A stretch of 64,000 nucleotides of DNA from Thermothelomyces thermophilus ATCC 42464 (lineage: Eukaryota; Ascomycota; Sordariomycetes; Sordariales; Chaetomiaceae), in contig NC_016472.1 in NCBI RefSeq assembly GCF_000226095.1, forward strand, positions 3,906,001-3,970,000. Direction: 5' to 3'. The notes beneath the pieces are model-generated. The model saw only the letters and a program-made list of their open reading frames with translations. It had not been told where the DNA came from and did not search any database. Below, in pieces: positions 32,967 to 44,578 of the stretch. The first letter of the stretch is position 1; each line of letters opens with the position of its first letter. A program made the translations under genes and the position numbers.

Positions 32967-35900
32967 ATGTCCGGCCCTGGACCGGGGCCCGGTCACGGTC
33001 CTGGTGACCAGCAAGACCACTACTACTACCACTACTCCTCCTACTCCAGCAACAACACCAACACCAACACCAACACCAACAACAACAACAACAACAGCAG
33101 CAGCAGCAGCAGCGGCGGCGGCGGCGGCAATAACAACAACAGTAGTAGCTACCGAAATGGCTACAGCAATCGCCTTCCGTATGCGCCCCAGCTGAGCACA
33201 ATCCCCGCAAGGCGACCTGTCGGCGCTCCCACATCGGCGGTCGTGAACCCCTCCCAGGTCTCCCCTTCTGAGCTCGCCTACCCCCTTCACCCAGCGCCCA
33301 GCGTCAGCAGCACCCAGACCCGAACACCACAGCGCATGGGAACCATCAGCAGCGGAGGGGTATTCACAGTGTCACCGGCAAGTTCGATCCACGAAGAAGT
33401 CCGCCAGGATGATGAGGCGTGCGGCGACGGAGGACGAAGGGGACCGCTAGGAACCTCGTCGCCATCTCCGCCGCAGCAGCACTGCAGAAGCCCGGAGCCG
33501 CAGCTGCATGGGAGTGGCAGCAGGGGTTGGGACGGGGGCGGCTGGGAGGCCGGGCAAGCGGGATTGTGGCACGGGGCACCGACACAGGTACCACAAGCAC
33601 AAACGGCAACGACAGCAGGAGCCGGTAAAACAGGTGTGGCGCAGCCGACGCCGACAACCTACGGGCCGGCACCGACCCAGGCTGTTGCTACCTTCGCCAA
33701 CTCCGTCCTCGTGGCCGCCCCGCTGCCTTTTCCAGCCCCAGCACCGGTTCACACCACCACCGCTGGGAATGGGATAATCCCAGGCGTGCCGGCACACACG
33801 CCCTTGCAACAGCAGCAGACGCGGCACCAACAGACCCCTAATTCGCATCAAGAAACAACCCTTGCCAACTCCCAATCAGCGGCCCAAGCCCATCCCACCA
33901 CTACCGGACGACCCAACCCGGGCTCCGGCCCGTTCATGCACTACGAAGACGTCACCTACCTTACCCCGCCGGCAGCAGGAGCAGCAGCAGCAGCAAACGG
34001 ATTCGACGAAGAACCCAAAGACGAAACCCAGGTTGAGGTTGGCGTTCCACACGCCGACACCTTTCCCCCAGTCCCGCCGGAGCTGAACAGACCAGAGGCA
34101 AGGCGTTCATGGGATCGACAGCGCAAGCGGCGGCGGAAACAGCACGGGCTCGGGCCCCCGAACGGGGATGGAGGTGGAGGACACTACCAGCAGCGACTGC
34201 GGCAGTGGCGTAACGGAAGTGGCACAGAGTATGGAGGGGAAAGGGGCGGCGGGAGAGGGTGTACCGCCTTCCTGCGGTTCTGCAATGGCTGGCTGGTTGA
34301 GATGCTGTGCTGCCTGCTCAGCGTCGTGTGCTTGGCCGTGGTTGTTGCCGTGCTCAAGACGTACAACGGGCGGAGCCTGTCTGACTGGCCTCTGGCCGTT
34401 TCGCTGAACACGCTGGTGGCGTTCCTGGCCGCAATATGCCAGGTTGCGCTGGCAGTACCCCTGACGGAGGGGCTCGGCCAGCTCAAGTGGAACTCCTTTG
34501 CAAGGGGGGAGAAGCCGCTGGAGGATTTTGTCACGTTCGAGAACGCGAGGCGCTGGCCGGTATTTGGGAGCACGCTACTGCTTTGGAGGAGAAAGGGAAG
34601 GTGTGGACGATTTCGCTTCTTCTCCCATCCTGTTTGGCTGTTTCTTTCTCCCGGTCTCGCGTTCCGTTCTGTTTGGTTCGATGTGCTGATCAAATGTTGG
34701 TCGACAGGGCGCTCGGCACGTCTGCGGCCACCGCACTGCTGACCGGCTTTCTCCTCTCCCCGTTCATCCAAGGCGCCATAACCTATCCCACTCGGACATT
34801 GGAAGCAGGGAACGGTACGGCCACAATCGCCAGGAGCGAATCATACTTCCACCCAACGCCGTATGGTAAGCGGATTGTCCCCAACAATCTAACCCCCACC
34901 CCTCCCGCGAACTCGAAACAACGAGACTGAACCAGCGTCCACCTACCAGAGCGTCTTGACGTTCGAGAGAAGCAAGCGATCCAGTCAGCCATTTATCAAG
35001 CGCCCAATGTCGAGGTGCCCCACCTGCAACCCGTCTGCAGCTCGGGCGAGTGCCGTTGGCAGAACTTCAGCTCGCTTGCCGTCTGCGCTGCCGTGGCCGA
35101 CGTATCCGACTGGCTTACCATCTCCGGCCGGACCAGCTCAAAGGACCTGGGAGTGTCACTAGGAGACGCCAATAGCGAACTCGTACGCGAGGCCCGTCTC
35201 CCAAACGGCCTGTTTCTGGTTGGCGGCTCCGCCAGCTGCAACCTGAACATCTCCTGGCCGCAGTCGTCCGCCGATAGCGACCTCGGAGGAACACCCGACC
35301 AAGGAAGCTTCCTGCCCTCACGAACTAGTCTTGCTTTCTCAGACCAAGACGGCCGGGTGGCGAGCGCTATCGCAGATTTCTTCCTCATTTACACCAACCA
35401 AACGACTGCATCCTCCGTCTCGCAACAAGAAGAGGATGATAACGAAGAGGCCGTGTTCCGCGCTGCCGAGGTGCTGCTGCATTTCTGCGTCAACACGTAC
35501 GAGGTGTCAACCTCGGGAGGTGTGTCGACGAGTCGGGTCGTCCACACGTCGAACCTGACCGCGGAAGGCGAGGTTGCTAGCGGCGGTAACACGCTTCTCG
35601 ACGTTCGAGACTCTTCCTCTTCCCCCTCCCAGGCGCCTTCTTCCCGGCGGATTATCCTCCGCGCCTCTTCCTCCTCTCCCGCGGCCGCGGAGGGAGGGGG
35701 CATCGTGTACTCGGTAAAGAGAGAGGACGTAGCACTGCTCAATAGCTACCTTCTTTCGGTGTTTTCCGGCGCGTACTCGGACCGATATGGCCAGGCGATT
35801 GGCGGTCAGACGGCGACGAGCGAGGCGTTGGGACTCGCCATGTTTTCGCAGCGTAATCCGTCGTTCGATGACACCGAGATGCGGGCTGTGGTTGGCAATT

Positions 35901-36555
35901 TGACTGCCAACGTGGCCACCAGCCTAACTAACGCGCAAGTGAACTTTTCTTTAGGCTTACCGTCGTCCTTTGTTTTTGTTTATTGACCCGCTCCAGTGTC
36001 TGTCGCCTGGCGTTTCTGTATTCCCTCTCTCTACGGGTTCTTGTAGGCCCTGTCTCGGGAAAAGAAGGCAGTTCTTTTTCGTTCGTAAAATGGCCGAATC
36101 GCCGAGCGCTGCGTCTACTACCAGAGCGCGTCGAACGGCAGCTGAGAACGTTTGATACGGGGGCGCCAATACTAACTCGCGAGGCCCGATCCAGGATGCG
36201 CGCCATGAGTCCGGCCTCGGCGACCGGGACCGTCCTCACGACCGAGAGTTACGTCCACGTGCAGTGGGCTTGGTTGACATTTCTGGCCATTCAAGTAGCA
36301 CTCGCGGTCAGTTTCCTCTTCGGAATCATGGTCCAGACGGCCGTCTGGGACGTCAAGATCCTCAAGGGATCTCCCGAGGCGGCGCTACTTGCTATTTCTG
36401 CCGACGAGAAGGCATATCTCGAGTCACGGGAAGACATGTTTCTAGGCAACGGCCAGGGAAGCGAAACGACTCGCAAGATGAGCAACATAACCTGCCGTTT
36501 TCGCCTGGGGGAACGGGGCTGGGGGTTGGAACTAGGTAAGAGAGAAGACGGATGA
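32967..36555 (+). CDS. DUF3176-type membrane protein
   Basis: A fungal membrane protein family of unknown function. Exons are 32967-34600, 34708-34865, 34950-35938 and 36142-36555, giving about 1064 residues. The first 400 residues are disordered and low-complexity (Asn/Thr, Ser, Gly and Gln runs). The DUF3176 core begins at about residue 435 with a hydrophobic segment (MLCCLLSVVCLAVVVAVL) and continues with WPLAVSLNTLVAFLAAICQVALAVPL and the family-typical GQLKW and WPVFGSTLLLWRRKGR. After another membrane segment, a long extracytoplasmic part with many NxS/T sites carries CSSGECRWQNFSSLAVC, a conserved Cys pattern. The last exon gives the C-terminal membrane segment (WAWLTFLAIQVALAVSFLFGIMV) and a short tail. 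The fourth-exon junction uses a weak GTGAAC donor, and the end could hold a further intron at GTAAGAG (36535). Confidence 0.78.
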
Positions 36556-39500
36556 CCGAGACGCCGTATAGATATAAAAAAGTGCAATCTGTCGGGGGAG
36601 ATACGTACAATACACACACACAACTCGTGTTCGTGCATGCCCAGTTCGCTAAGATGAAGAACATGAAACGTCATCGATGGGCTGCGACGCGCCGTCTGGT
36701 CGGTCGGCTGCACTGTCTCTGCTGTGACTTTCCTGCAACACACTCAGCCCGCAGAAGCACAAGCAGATGCTCCATGGTTGGGTAAAGATGGAGTTTGAGT
36801 CGTGCGACCTGTTCGGCTCGGCGGACACGACATCAAGCTCGGAGGCCTCGACTTGCAGTCGCGGGAAACTGCGCGCGCGCATGATGTAACCTCCTAAGTT
36901 ACGCCCGAGGCGGAAACGAAATGGCGGGATGTGGACACCATTTTTTTTTTTTCCCTCGGCAACTCGAAGAGCGCTTTTACGGCGTAGTTGACGGCTGCCG
37001 TTGGGCCCTTCGCGGGCCATATGGGCAGAGCTGCTTTCTGCGGTCTCTCCACCTTCGGCCCCAGGTCCCGCAGCATGTTTTTTTTTCGGGTTGAGCGCTG
37101 GCTGGCGTCACTCGCATGTCCATCGTAAAAGTGCTGTTTTGGGTTCTCGCTGTTTAGCGTGCTGCATCGCGCCATTGGGCCTCTCGGTTGAGACAAGGCC
37201 GTATAGTAGTAGCTGCGTGTGCACCGCGGGAAAAGGGGGGGAAGGGGGGGAGGAGGCGGGGCGAGCGAGCAAGCTGGGGAGACACAATGGAACGGGGCTG
37301 GCCATGCTTTCGCCGTAGCTCTCTCTCTCTTTCATCCCCGTCTCTTCACCCCCGCGGCCCGCCCCGAAATGGGTCGTGTGTCTAGCTCCCGCGAGGCCGA
37401 TCGAGGGGCGGGGAGGAAAAAAAGAAGCAATAACCAGGCTCCAGATGCCACGCCAGGCTGATTGGGCCGCTGAGAGAGGAGTTTGGTGGCACAGGTAGCA
37501 ATGCATAGAGAGGCATCAACGAGCCATTGAGCGGAGGCAAGGAGCGTGGGGAAAGTGCAGTTGAGGCTGCGAGTCCCTCCCGAGCCGTCCTTGCGAACTC
37601 ATATTGTCTTTGACTGGCGGCCATTCCTGCCCGAGGCTAGGAGGAGGGGGTGATATTCATCACCGAAGCAGGACAAAGGAGGGGGGGAGGGTTATGGCGC
37701 CCCGGATTCCGTCTATTGCTTCCCGTTCCTCGATTTGGACTTCGTCGTGGAAGGGGGAAAAGGGGTTGATGTGGGGGAGGAGAAAAAGGGAAAGCGCGCG
37801 AACTGTGTAAGGTATGCGGCGATGCGGGGAGTCTGTTTTGGAATCGGTTACAAAGCTACGTGTCGGGGAGCTATCGGGGCCAGAAACTGCACAAGTTCGG
37901 CTCTGCCGGGCTCCCGGGGAGGTGGCGAGCTCAGCTTGGGGAAAGGGGCTCGCATATCAAACTCACCTCGACGTGACATGAGCAGTCCAGCAGTGTAACG
38001 CAAAGATGTGTTACGGCGCTCGCAATCACACGTCCTCCCTCTGCTCAGGCTTTTTCAATGCCTAGGTGGCCGAGGTGAGCCTCGGTAACGCTTGAGGGAG
38101 AGCCATCCTTTTTCTGCAGGAACCTCGCAGGTCGCTGCTGAGCGAGCGAGGCTATGCGTCCCACCCTCTTGCCGGTTGACACGCTCGGAGCTGCTTCATG
38201 ACGAACCACCACCCCCTTGCGCGTCGACCTGGGGCGCCGAAAGCTCAACCCACACACACCGAAACAAGCCCCGAACCTTGGCGGCGGGTGGAAGACGGCT
38301 TGTGGAGCCGGTCGACGCTAGTCGGGTGGCAGAATCGCGGTGAGGCTGGGCGGCAGCACCCGGGCTTCCGGTCAAGCTCGGAATCGGCTCATGCCAGCCG
38401 CCGCCGATTGGTGCTGGTAAAGGTGTGTTCGCGTTACGTAACATCGTAATCTGCCCGGAGAACCGACGCTGGAGCAAGCCACCCATCACATGACCTCCGC
38501 GATGTGGGTTAGGGTCCAGGCTGGGAGCAAGGGGGGGCTGAAGGCAAGCGTGGGGGAGTTGTGAGACACGCGCGGGAGCCCTCGGTATGGTAAGGTACCG
38601 TAAAAATACCGCGATCTGCGCGTTTGGTGTTGGCCTCGCCCATTTGAGAATGCAGGGCGCCGCAGGGTGGGATATGCCTCGAGCAGAGAGGTACGAAGTC
38701 TTCTGCAACTAGAAGCCAAGAAGAGGTCAATTGACGTCGCTGTGAAGGATGCATGCACCTGCTGTGACGTGCAATACCTAATCATGAGGGGATGAGCATG
38801 GAGAAACGACGCGGGCAACACGGGGAGAGAGAAGCGCGGGACGAGGGGTGTTGTGCGGGAAGATGGGTAAACTCCACTGGTCGGTCTGCGGTGAAAGCAA
38901 TGGCAGGGTCCACGTGTTTCCCGTTGGGCACGTCCCCGGGAAAACAAATGGGTTTGGGCTTGCCTGAATTGAGCCTCCAAGCGGGAGCCGGAGTGTGAGA
39001 GATGGAGATGGAGATGGAGAGCACAAACACTAGTTACCGCGGTAAGTCTGGTTCGATAAACGGCAGAAAGAAAAAGAAACACGATCCAATGGCGGAGCCG
39101 GGGCTACAGAAGTCGCGACCGTAGACTTTCCATTCAGGTTACTTCCATCGAAGGGCTGCCCGCCCACACCTGCCCCCGTTCAGTCCATAAGCTCCTTCCT
39201 CACTTGCTCATCTGCCGCGCTAACAGCAAAAACTACTTTCCGGCTCTCGCCTTTATGTGGTTGAGATGCCATTGGCCCCTCCCATCGTTTGTGCAACATT
39301 ATCCTATCTTCAGTTGGAGTCCCTCCGTCACCCCCTTGGGAGAGTGCCCTACTATCATTATCCTGTACGCTACGTACTTTGGGCGTCGATGACGGCTGCA
39401 GTCTCCCTCGTACTGCTGTCCTGTATCAACCTCATATCTTAGCACTTTTTCCCCCGGTCCTCTTCTACTTTTCTTCGTCTGGTACAGCTGCCGACGGTCC

Positions 39501-39969
39501 AACTCAAGCCGCGATCCATCCACAGAATCACAGGTATCCCATCTTCCAAACTTGGACGCTCGGTCAAGCGTGCTGCGCAGCGACTTCACGGCGCGGCGCA
39601 ATCCCTCTCTTATAAAGAAAAAACACCGCTCCCATTTGATTGTCCTCGCCTTGTGAAGAACCATCCCGTCTTTGTACTCGCCGAAGCAACCGCCTGCCAG
39701 CAGGTCTGGCATATACATCAAGGTCCGAACCCACCCGTGCGCCGTCCCAGTACCCGGCCGTGGATATCCCGCAAAGACCCTCGCACGAGCAACAACAGCC
39801 GCAGGCGCGGGAGAAGGAAGCACGCCGGGGCACCAAGTCTCGCGTCGGAGCCTGGTAGGCAGGAAAGTCGACCGGAATCGGCTCGCGACCGAGATTTCCA
39901 TCGACCATGGGAATCTTTATGTCCGACTGAAGCCCTGAACGACGTCGTCTAAGTGTCTGCAGTCCAAGG
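36556..39969. other. 3.4-kb intergenic region upstream of the caspase-like gene
   Basis: No gene is supported. Short ORFs on both strands resemble nothing I know. It includes G-rich plus-strand stretches (about 37217-37260, 37625-37790), a run of T (36942-36951) and a possible TATA box (TTATAAA) at about 39610, roughly 360 bp before the next start codon. The length suggests a complex promoter or a long, possibly spliced leader. Confidence 0.4.
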
Positions 39970-41777
39970 ATGCAGCAGCATCCGGATCCCCGCTTGGCTG
40001 AAGAGCCGCCCAACAACAGGGACAACTCTCGCCCTGTCTCGCACTTGCCCACAAGCCCCGAAACGCACATCGCCTCGAAGGCGAGCCCCGAGGCTCGTGT
40101 TCTACAGCCCGACGGCGGCGCCTCTCCCCCGACGCGGAAAGACACCAACTCATCGATATCTACCGCGGCGACCCTCGGTAACTCAACGACTGTCGGCACC
40201 GACGAGACGCCCGGGACCCCCTACAGCAGCGTAGCCTCACCTCCTCCCACCGCCTACGCCGCCCAAGGGGTGTTTTCTGCTCGGGACGGGACCAATGTCG
40301 CCCCGCAACGCCGTGCCAGTCGGCGCCGAACAGGGCCGCTAACGGCCCTCCAGCGGGAACGGGCTCACCTTATTAGAAAAATAGGCGCTTGCCCTGACTG
40401 TCGCCGAAGGCGGGTCGCGGTAAGTTCCCGTTTCCCGGTCGGTCAGCCGGGAATCTTGCCAGCTCACAGGTCTCGCAGTGCCATCCTAACCACCACAACA
40501 TGACGTGGGAGGACGCCGCAAAAAGGTTCAGATCACATCAATCTTCCACCCATGGGCTCTCGCCGGTGACAGGGCCATCCATCAGCCCTGCGCCAGTGAA
40601 TAGGAGGCTGTCTTTTGCGCAAGAATCTCGGGACGTGGACATGGACACTTCGCCAACACAGCAGCATGCCCAGCCAGCGTTGAGCGAGCCGCGCATCAGG
40701 ACCCCTCTCCCATCCGGCCCGCGCCCTGACAACAAGCATGTCAGCTTGCCGCCTTTCCCCGGGTTTGACAGTTTCAGGGCCGACCTCCAGGGAAGCGCAG
40801 ATCGAATTTTGGCGAGCCCATTCCGCAGCCGCTACGCCAACGTCTCGGTCCTGCTGGTACGGTGGCAGGACGACGACGACCCAGGAGTCCAAAGCGCCAT
40901 AAACGAACTGGCCAAAACGCTCCACGAGATTTATCACTATACGGTTCATATTAAATCGATACCGTCATCGACCGAGGGATCCAGATCTCCTTGGTTGTGG
41001 CTTTCCCAGGTGGTGACCGACTTTGTCGCTGAGCACAACCAGCGCGACTGCTTAAGAATATTCTACTACAGCGGGTACAGCTACCTGGATGCTGACCGAC
41101 AGTCGGTTCTTGCAAGGTGGGTGCGATGACCTGATGCTGCGGCATAGCATTCGGAAGTGCGCAGGCTTACTCGCTCCCCCCTTCGCTCTAGCTCCAAGCA
41201 CGCGGACCCAGCCACCGCTATCCGATGGAGCGGCATCCAGCAGCTCTTTGAAAATTCCCGGTCGGACGCCCTGCTCCTCATGGACTGCGCCTACTATCCC
41301 ACACACTCGGCAACGCGACGGTTCGGCATGCTGGAATTGATTGCTGCCTCCGCCGGCGAGGATCACGTCGAGCTTCTCGGGAGAAGTGCCTTCACCCGCG
41401 CTCTTACAGAACAACTACGGACAAGGGCTGCCCAACCTTTTAGAGAACCGTTCTCCGTGGCCGAACTTCACTCCAAGCTGACCTCGTTGTATCCCGGAAT
41501 GGTGCAAGAGCGGAACCCGGGAAAGCAGGCCATCGCGAGTTTCCCCACGCCGCTGAGCATGCAACTCTCCGGGACCAAGACTTTACCGTCTATCCTGCTA
41601 GCACCGCTACGACACGATGCACCCAGCGCTTCTACGAACGGGCTGCAAATCAGCATGACGTTCCGGCTGACGGATGACCCGTTCAACATGGACAGCTGGG
41701 CCGAATGGCTCCGCACGATGCCCGGAGGGATTGCGGAAGTGAGGGTAGAAGGCCCATATCGCGATACGTTTCGATGA
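39970..41777 (+). CDS. Degenerate caspase-fold protein with Cx2Cx6C motif
   Basis: Not a named gene. Exons are 39970-40419, 40479-41116 and 41192-41777, giving 557 residues. Residues 1-125 are disordered. A basic segment follows with CPDCRRRRVAC-HPNHH, Cys 141, 144 and 151, spaced like the first half of a Zn2Cys6 cluster. Intron 1 falls exactly before Cys151. After a disordered linker, residues about 270-470 look like a caspase/metacaspase fold: beta strand VSVLLVRWQDD, then LRIFYYSGYSYLD where peptidases have SGHG, then SDALLLMDCAYYPT where they have the DCC/DAC cysteine loop. Tyr350 sits at the catalytic His position, while Cys395 is kept. The C-terminus (residues about 505-557) ends in a small separate segment (LQISMTFRLTDDPF, then WAEWLRTMPGGIAEVRVEG). 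It may be an inactive protease homologue. The function is unknown. Confidence 0.72.
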
Positions 41778-42586
41778 CAGTAATGAACGGCCCACGAGAG
41801 TGCGGCGTCATTGCGAGAAATCCGGTTATGACCGACACACTGGCGAATGCCTCGTCGCTCATGTCGAGGGACACAGAATGCCTACAACGTTTCTTCTTTT
41901 TCCGACTCTGAGGAGTCTTCTTCACTCCATCTGCATGTCAGGTACAAACAAATGTTTCACTCCCAGCTCTTGCCTTCCCGTGAATTTACGGATGCAAACT
42001 TCCCGAGTGACAGAGAGGAACGAGAGCTGTTTTCTCAGCGTCTAGATGGTGTGTTGTTTCCTCCCTGGAGCGGATGATGAAGGACGGACGGTGTTTGAGA
42101 CGAGTGTCCAGAAGGGCTATGTTTTCCAATAATACTGCATTTGACGGCGTCACCCGAATAACCAACCAGGTCAAAAGCTCACTCCGATCCAGTCAATCAT
42201 GGGAAGTAATTGGCGTACGAAACAAAATAGAGCCTCCTCCTTCAACTCGGGCAAGCCGACTCACTGTTTCAACCGTATTTTGACCTCTGGAGTATATATA
42301 TATATATTGGACAATCTAGGGGGTCCATGATAGATACATGATGAGACACGCCCGGATTTCGTGGTATCGTTCTACTCCCGTGTGTCCCCCTTCCCCTCCC
42401 CTCCCAAACCCTTGTTTTTTTCACCCAAAAGAAAATTTTACAAAGGTGTTACACACAGTAACTGGAAACAAAAAAAAAAGAGCAGAGACGGTTGCGATAT
42501 GGGGCAAGAAAAAGGGGGGATAAATGAGAAAAAAGAAAACAAAAGCAATCGTCTCTTATAAGCTAGCTGACTTGTTGGACACCTCG
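41778..42586. other. Convergent 3' region, caspase-like / lysophospholipase
   Basis: About 800 bp between converging genes. It contains a (TA)n stretch at about 42292-42306 and A-rich runs (42469-42540), consistent with 3' UTRs. No gene seen. Confidence 0.5.
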
Positions 42587-44578
42587 TCACAGCATGACGA
42601 CGGCGGCGACCAAGCCAACGAACAGGGCAGCCCAGGCGGGGCTCCCCGCGAGGGCGACCTTGGCGCCGGCGGACGTGTCGTCGTCGGACCCGTTGTCGAT
42701 CTTGAAGGTGGGCTGGTACTCCTCGCCGCCGGCGCCGCTGGCGACGTTCGCGGTCGCGTCGGCCACCGTGCCGTTCCAGCAGTAGCGGTCGAAGCAGGCG
42801 CGGCAGGCGTCGGGGACGGCGGTGCCGGTGCGGGCGAGCGAGCGGCTCAGGACGGCGCAGGCGACGCAGACGGGCCACTGCTCGTCCAGGGTGCCGTTGC
42901 CCTGGGTCGCGGCGTTGTAGCCGTTGCGGATGATGGCGTTGCGCTCGGCGAGCGAGTACGAGGGCGTGAAGGTCGTCACGTTGGACCAGGCCGTGTAAGG
43001 GGCGTTGGGCAGGTAGACGATCAAGGGGGGAGCGGTGGAAGAGGAGGAGAGGGTGAAGTTGTCGACGTCGCAGCCGAAGAAGGTGGGGCGGTTGTTGAGG
43101 CCGTGGGCGATAAAGGTGCGGTCGTCCGGGACAGGGGGGAACAGGGTGCCGTTGGCGATGTCGCCGTGGGAGCGGTCGTAGCTGGCGCGCATGGCGGTGC
43201 CGTTGGGCCACGAGTAGGTGGTGTCGGCGGAGGAGTCGACGGCGAAGATGACGTCGACGGCGCGGAGGGGCTGGATTAAGGGGTGCAGGGGGATGTTCTG
43301 GAGGTCCATGCCGCCGTCGACGAGGTCGAGCGAGTCGGACTCGGCGGCCGGGTTGGCCTGGCGGTTCCAGCCCAGGAACGGGTTGGGCACGTACTGGGCG
43401 ATGTCGTTCTCTTCCGCGCTGATGCCCTCGAGGACGGCGGTGGCGGCGTCGACGAGGAAGTCGGGCACGCCGTCGACCGAGGTGATGTTCTGGAGCAGGA
43501 AGGCGTTGAAGAGGGAGCTGCTGGTGCCGAAGATGTAGCTGATCGAGTCGAAGCCGCGGACGCAGTTGCCGTCGCGCGGGACGACGCCGGCCGAGAAGTT
43601 GGAGGCCAGGTAGCGGATGGGGGCGAAGCCGAAGGTGGTGGGGTCCCAGGAGCCCATCTCGTACGGGTTGAACTCGAAGACGGTGGCGTTGAGCGAGATG
43701 ATCTTCTGGCCGGGGGCCCTCTCGTCGGCGACCAGGATGGGGAAGGGGGTGCGGGCGTTGGAGAAGTCGTCGTCGTCGGCGATGCTGGAGAAGGTGTACG
43801 AGGGCCCGCCGTCGGGGGCGTCGATGAGCTGCCAGGACAGGGCGCGGCCCCAGTAGTCGGTGATGGAGGTCTCGAAGCCGGCGTCCTTCTTGGAGGCGAC
43901 CTGGCTGGCCACCTTGGCCCAGTACCTCGCGGTGTCGAGGATGCCCGGCAGGTCGGGCCCCGTGAAGATGGAGCTGTCGAACTTCCAGACGCTGCTGTCC
44001 TCGCTGCCGTCGCGCAGGGCGGTGACGGTGGTGAAGTTGTTGGCATAGATGCTGCTGACCAGCCAGCCGCCGCCCGACAGGCCGGACAGGTAGGTGCTCG
44101 CCTGGAGCAGGCCGCCGATGCCGCCCTTGTCGGTCGAGCCCGGGGTGCGGCTGTCGGCGGCGGCGATGAAGCCGGCGCCGTTCATGAGGGCGCGGTAGCC
44201 GCCGCCCGAGACGGCGATGCCGATGTTGGGCAGGTCCTTGACGTCATCGGCGACCCGGTTGATGTAGGCCTCGGCGTCGAACCCTTCGATGTTGGCCCGC
44301 TTGAGGAGCTGGATCATGGGTTCGACGGTGAGCGGGCGGCGCTTAGCCAGCCAGTCGCTCTCGCTCTTGGAGAGCGAGCTGGCGCTCCGGATGGTCGGCT
44401 TGTCCTGCGGGCACGGCACGACGGCCGGCGCATAGCCGTCGGGCGCGTCGGGGCGCGCCCGTGCGCTGATGGTCACGTCATCATTGCGTACTGCTGTCCT
44501 CTTAATAACGGGCTCCCCGGCGGCAGCGGATGTGCAGTGGGGGAGGAGAGCGAGCGGGAGAAGGTCGCTCAGACGCAT
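42587..44578 (-). CDS. Lysophospholipase / phospholipase B, GPI-anchored
   Basis: A secreted enzyme that removes acyl chains from (lyso)phospholipids. Single exon, 663 residues. The N-terminal signal peptide ([20 protein letters not shown]) is cut near residue 20. The catalytic lysophospholipase (cPLA2-like) domain has [14 protein letters not shown], which forms the oxyanion hole, then the nucleophile motif GLSGGGW with Ser168, and the conserved [15 protein letters not shown] with the catalytic Asp. Many NxS/T sites are present. The tail has the pattern of a GPI signal: a Ser/Asp/Ala region then the hydrophobic end [16 protein letters not shown]. Length matches fungal Plb1-3. Its 2.8-kb upstream region is unusually rich in GTAC palindromes. 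Family assignment is secure; the paralogue number is not determined. Confidence 0.95.
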   Translation of the reverse strand: MRLSDLLPLALLPHCTSAAAGEPVIKRTAVRNDDVTISARARPDAPDGYAPAVVPCPQDKPTIRSASSLSKSESDWLAKRRPLTVEPMIQLLKRANIEGFDAEAYINRVADDVKDLPNIGIAVSGGGYRALMNGAGFIAAADSRTPGSTDKGGIGGLLQASTYLSGLSGGGWLVSSIYANNFTTVTALRDGSEDSSVWKFDSSIFTGPDLPGILDTARYWAKVASQVASKKDAGFETSITDYWGRALSWQLIDAPDGGPSYTFSSIADDDDFSNARTPFPILVADERAPGQKIISLNATVFEFNPYEMGSWDPTTFGFAPIRYLASNFSAGVVPRDGNCVRGFDSISYIFGTSSSLFNAFLLQNITSVDGVPDFLVDAATAVLEGISAEENDIAQYVPNPFLGWNRQANPAAESDSLDLVDGGMDLQNIPLHPLIQPLRAVDVIFAVDSSADTTYSWPNGTAMRASYDRSHGDIANGTLFPPVPDDRTFIAHGLNNRPTFFGCDVDNFTLSSSSTAPPLIVYLPNAPYTAWSNVTTFTPSYSLAERNAIIRNGYNAATQGNGTLDEQWPVCVACAVLSRSLARTGTAVPDACRACFDRYCWNGTVADATANVASGAGGEEYQPTFKIDNGSDDDTSAGAKVALAGSPAWAALFVGLVAAVVML

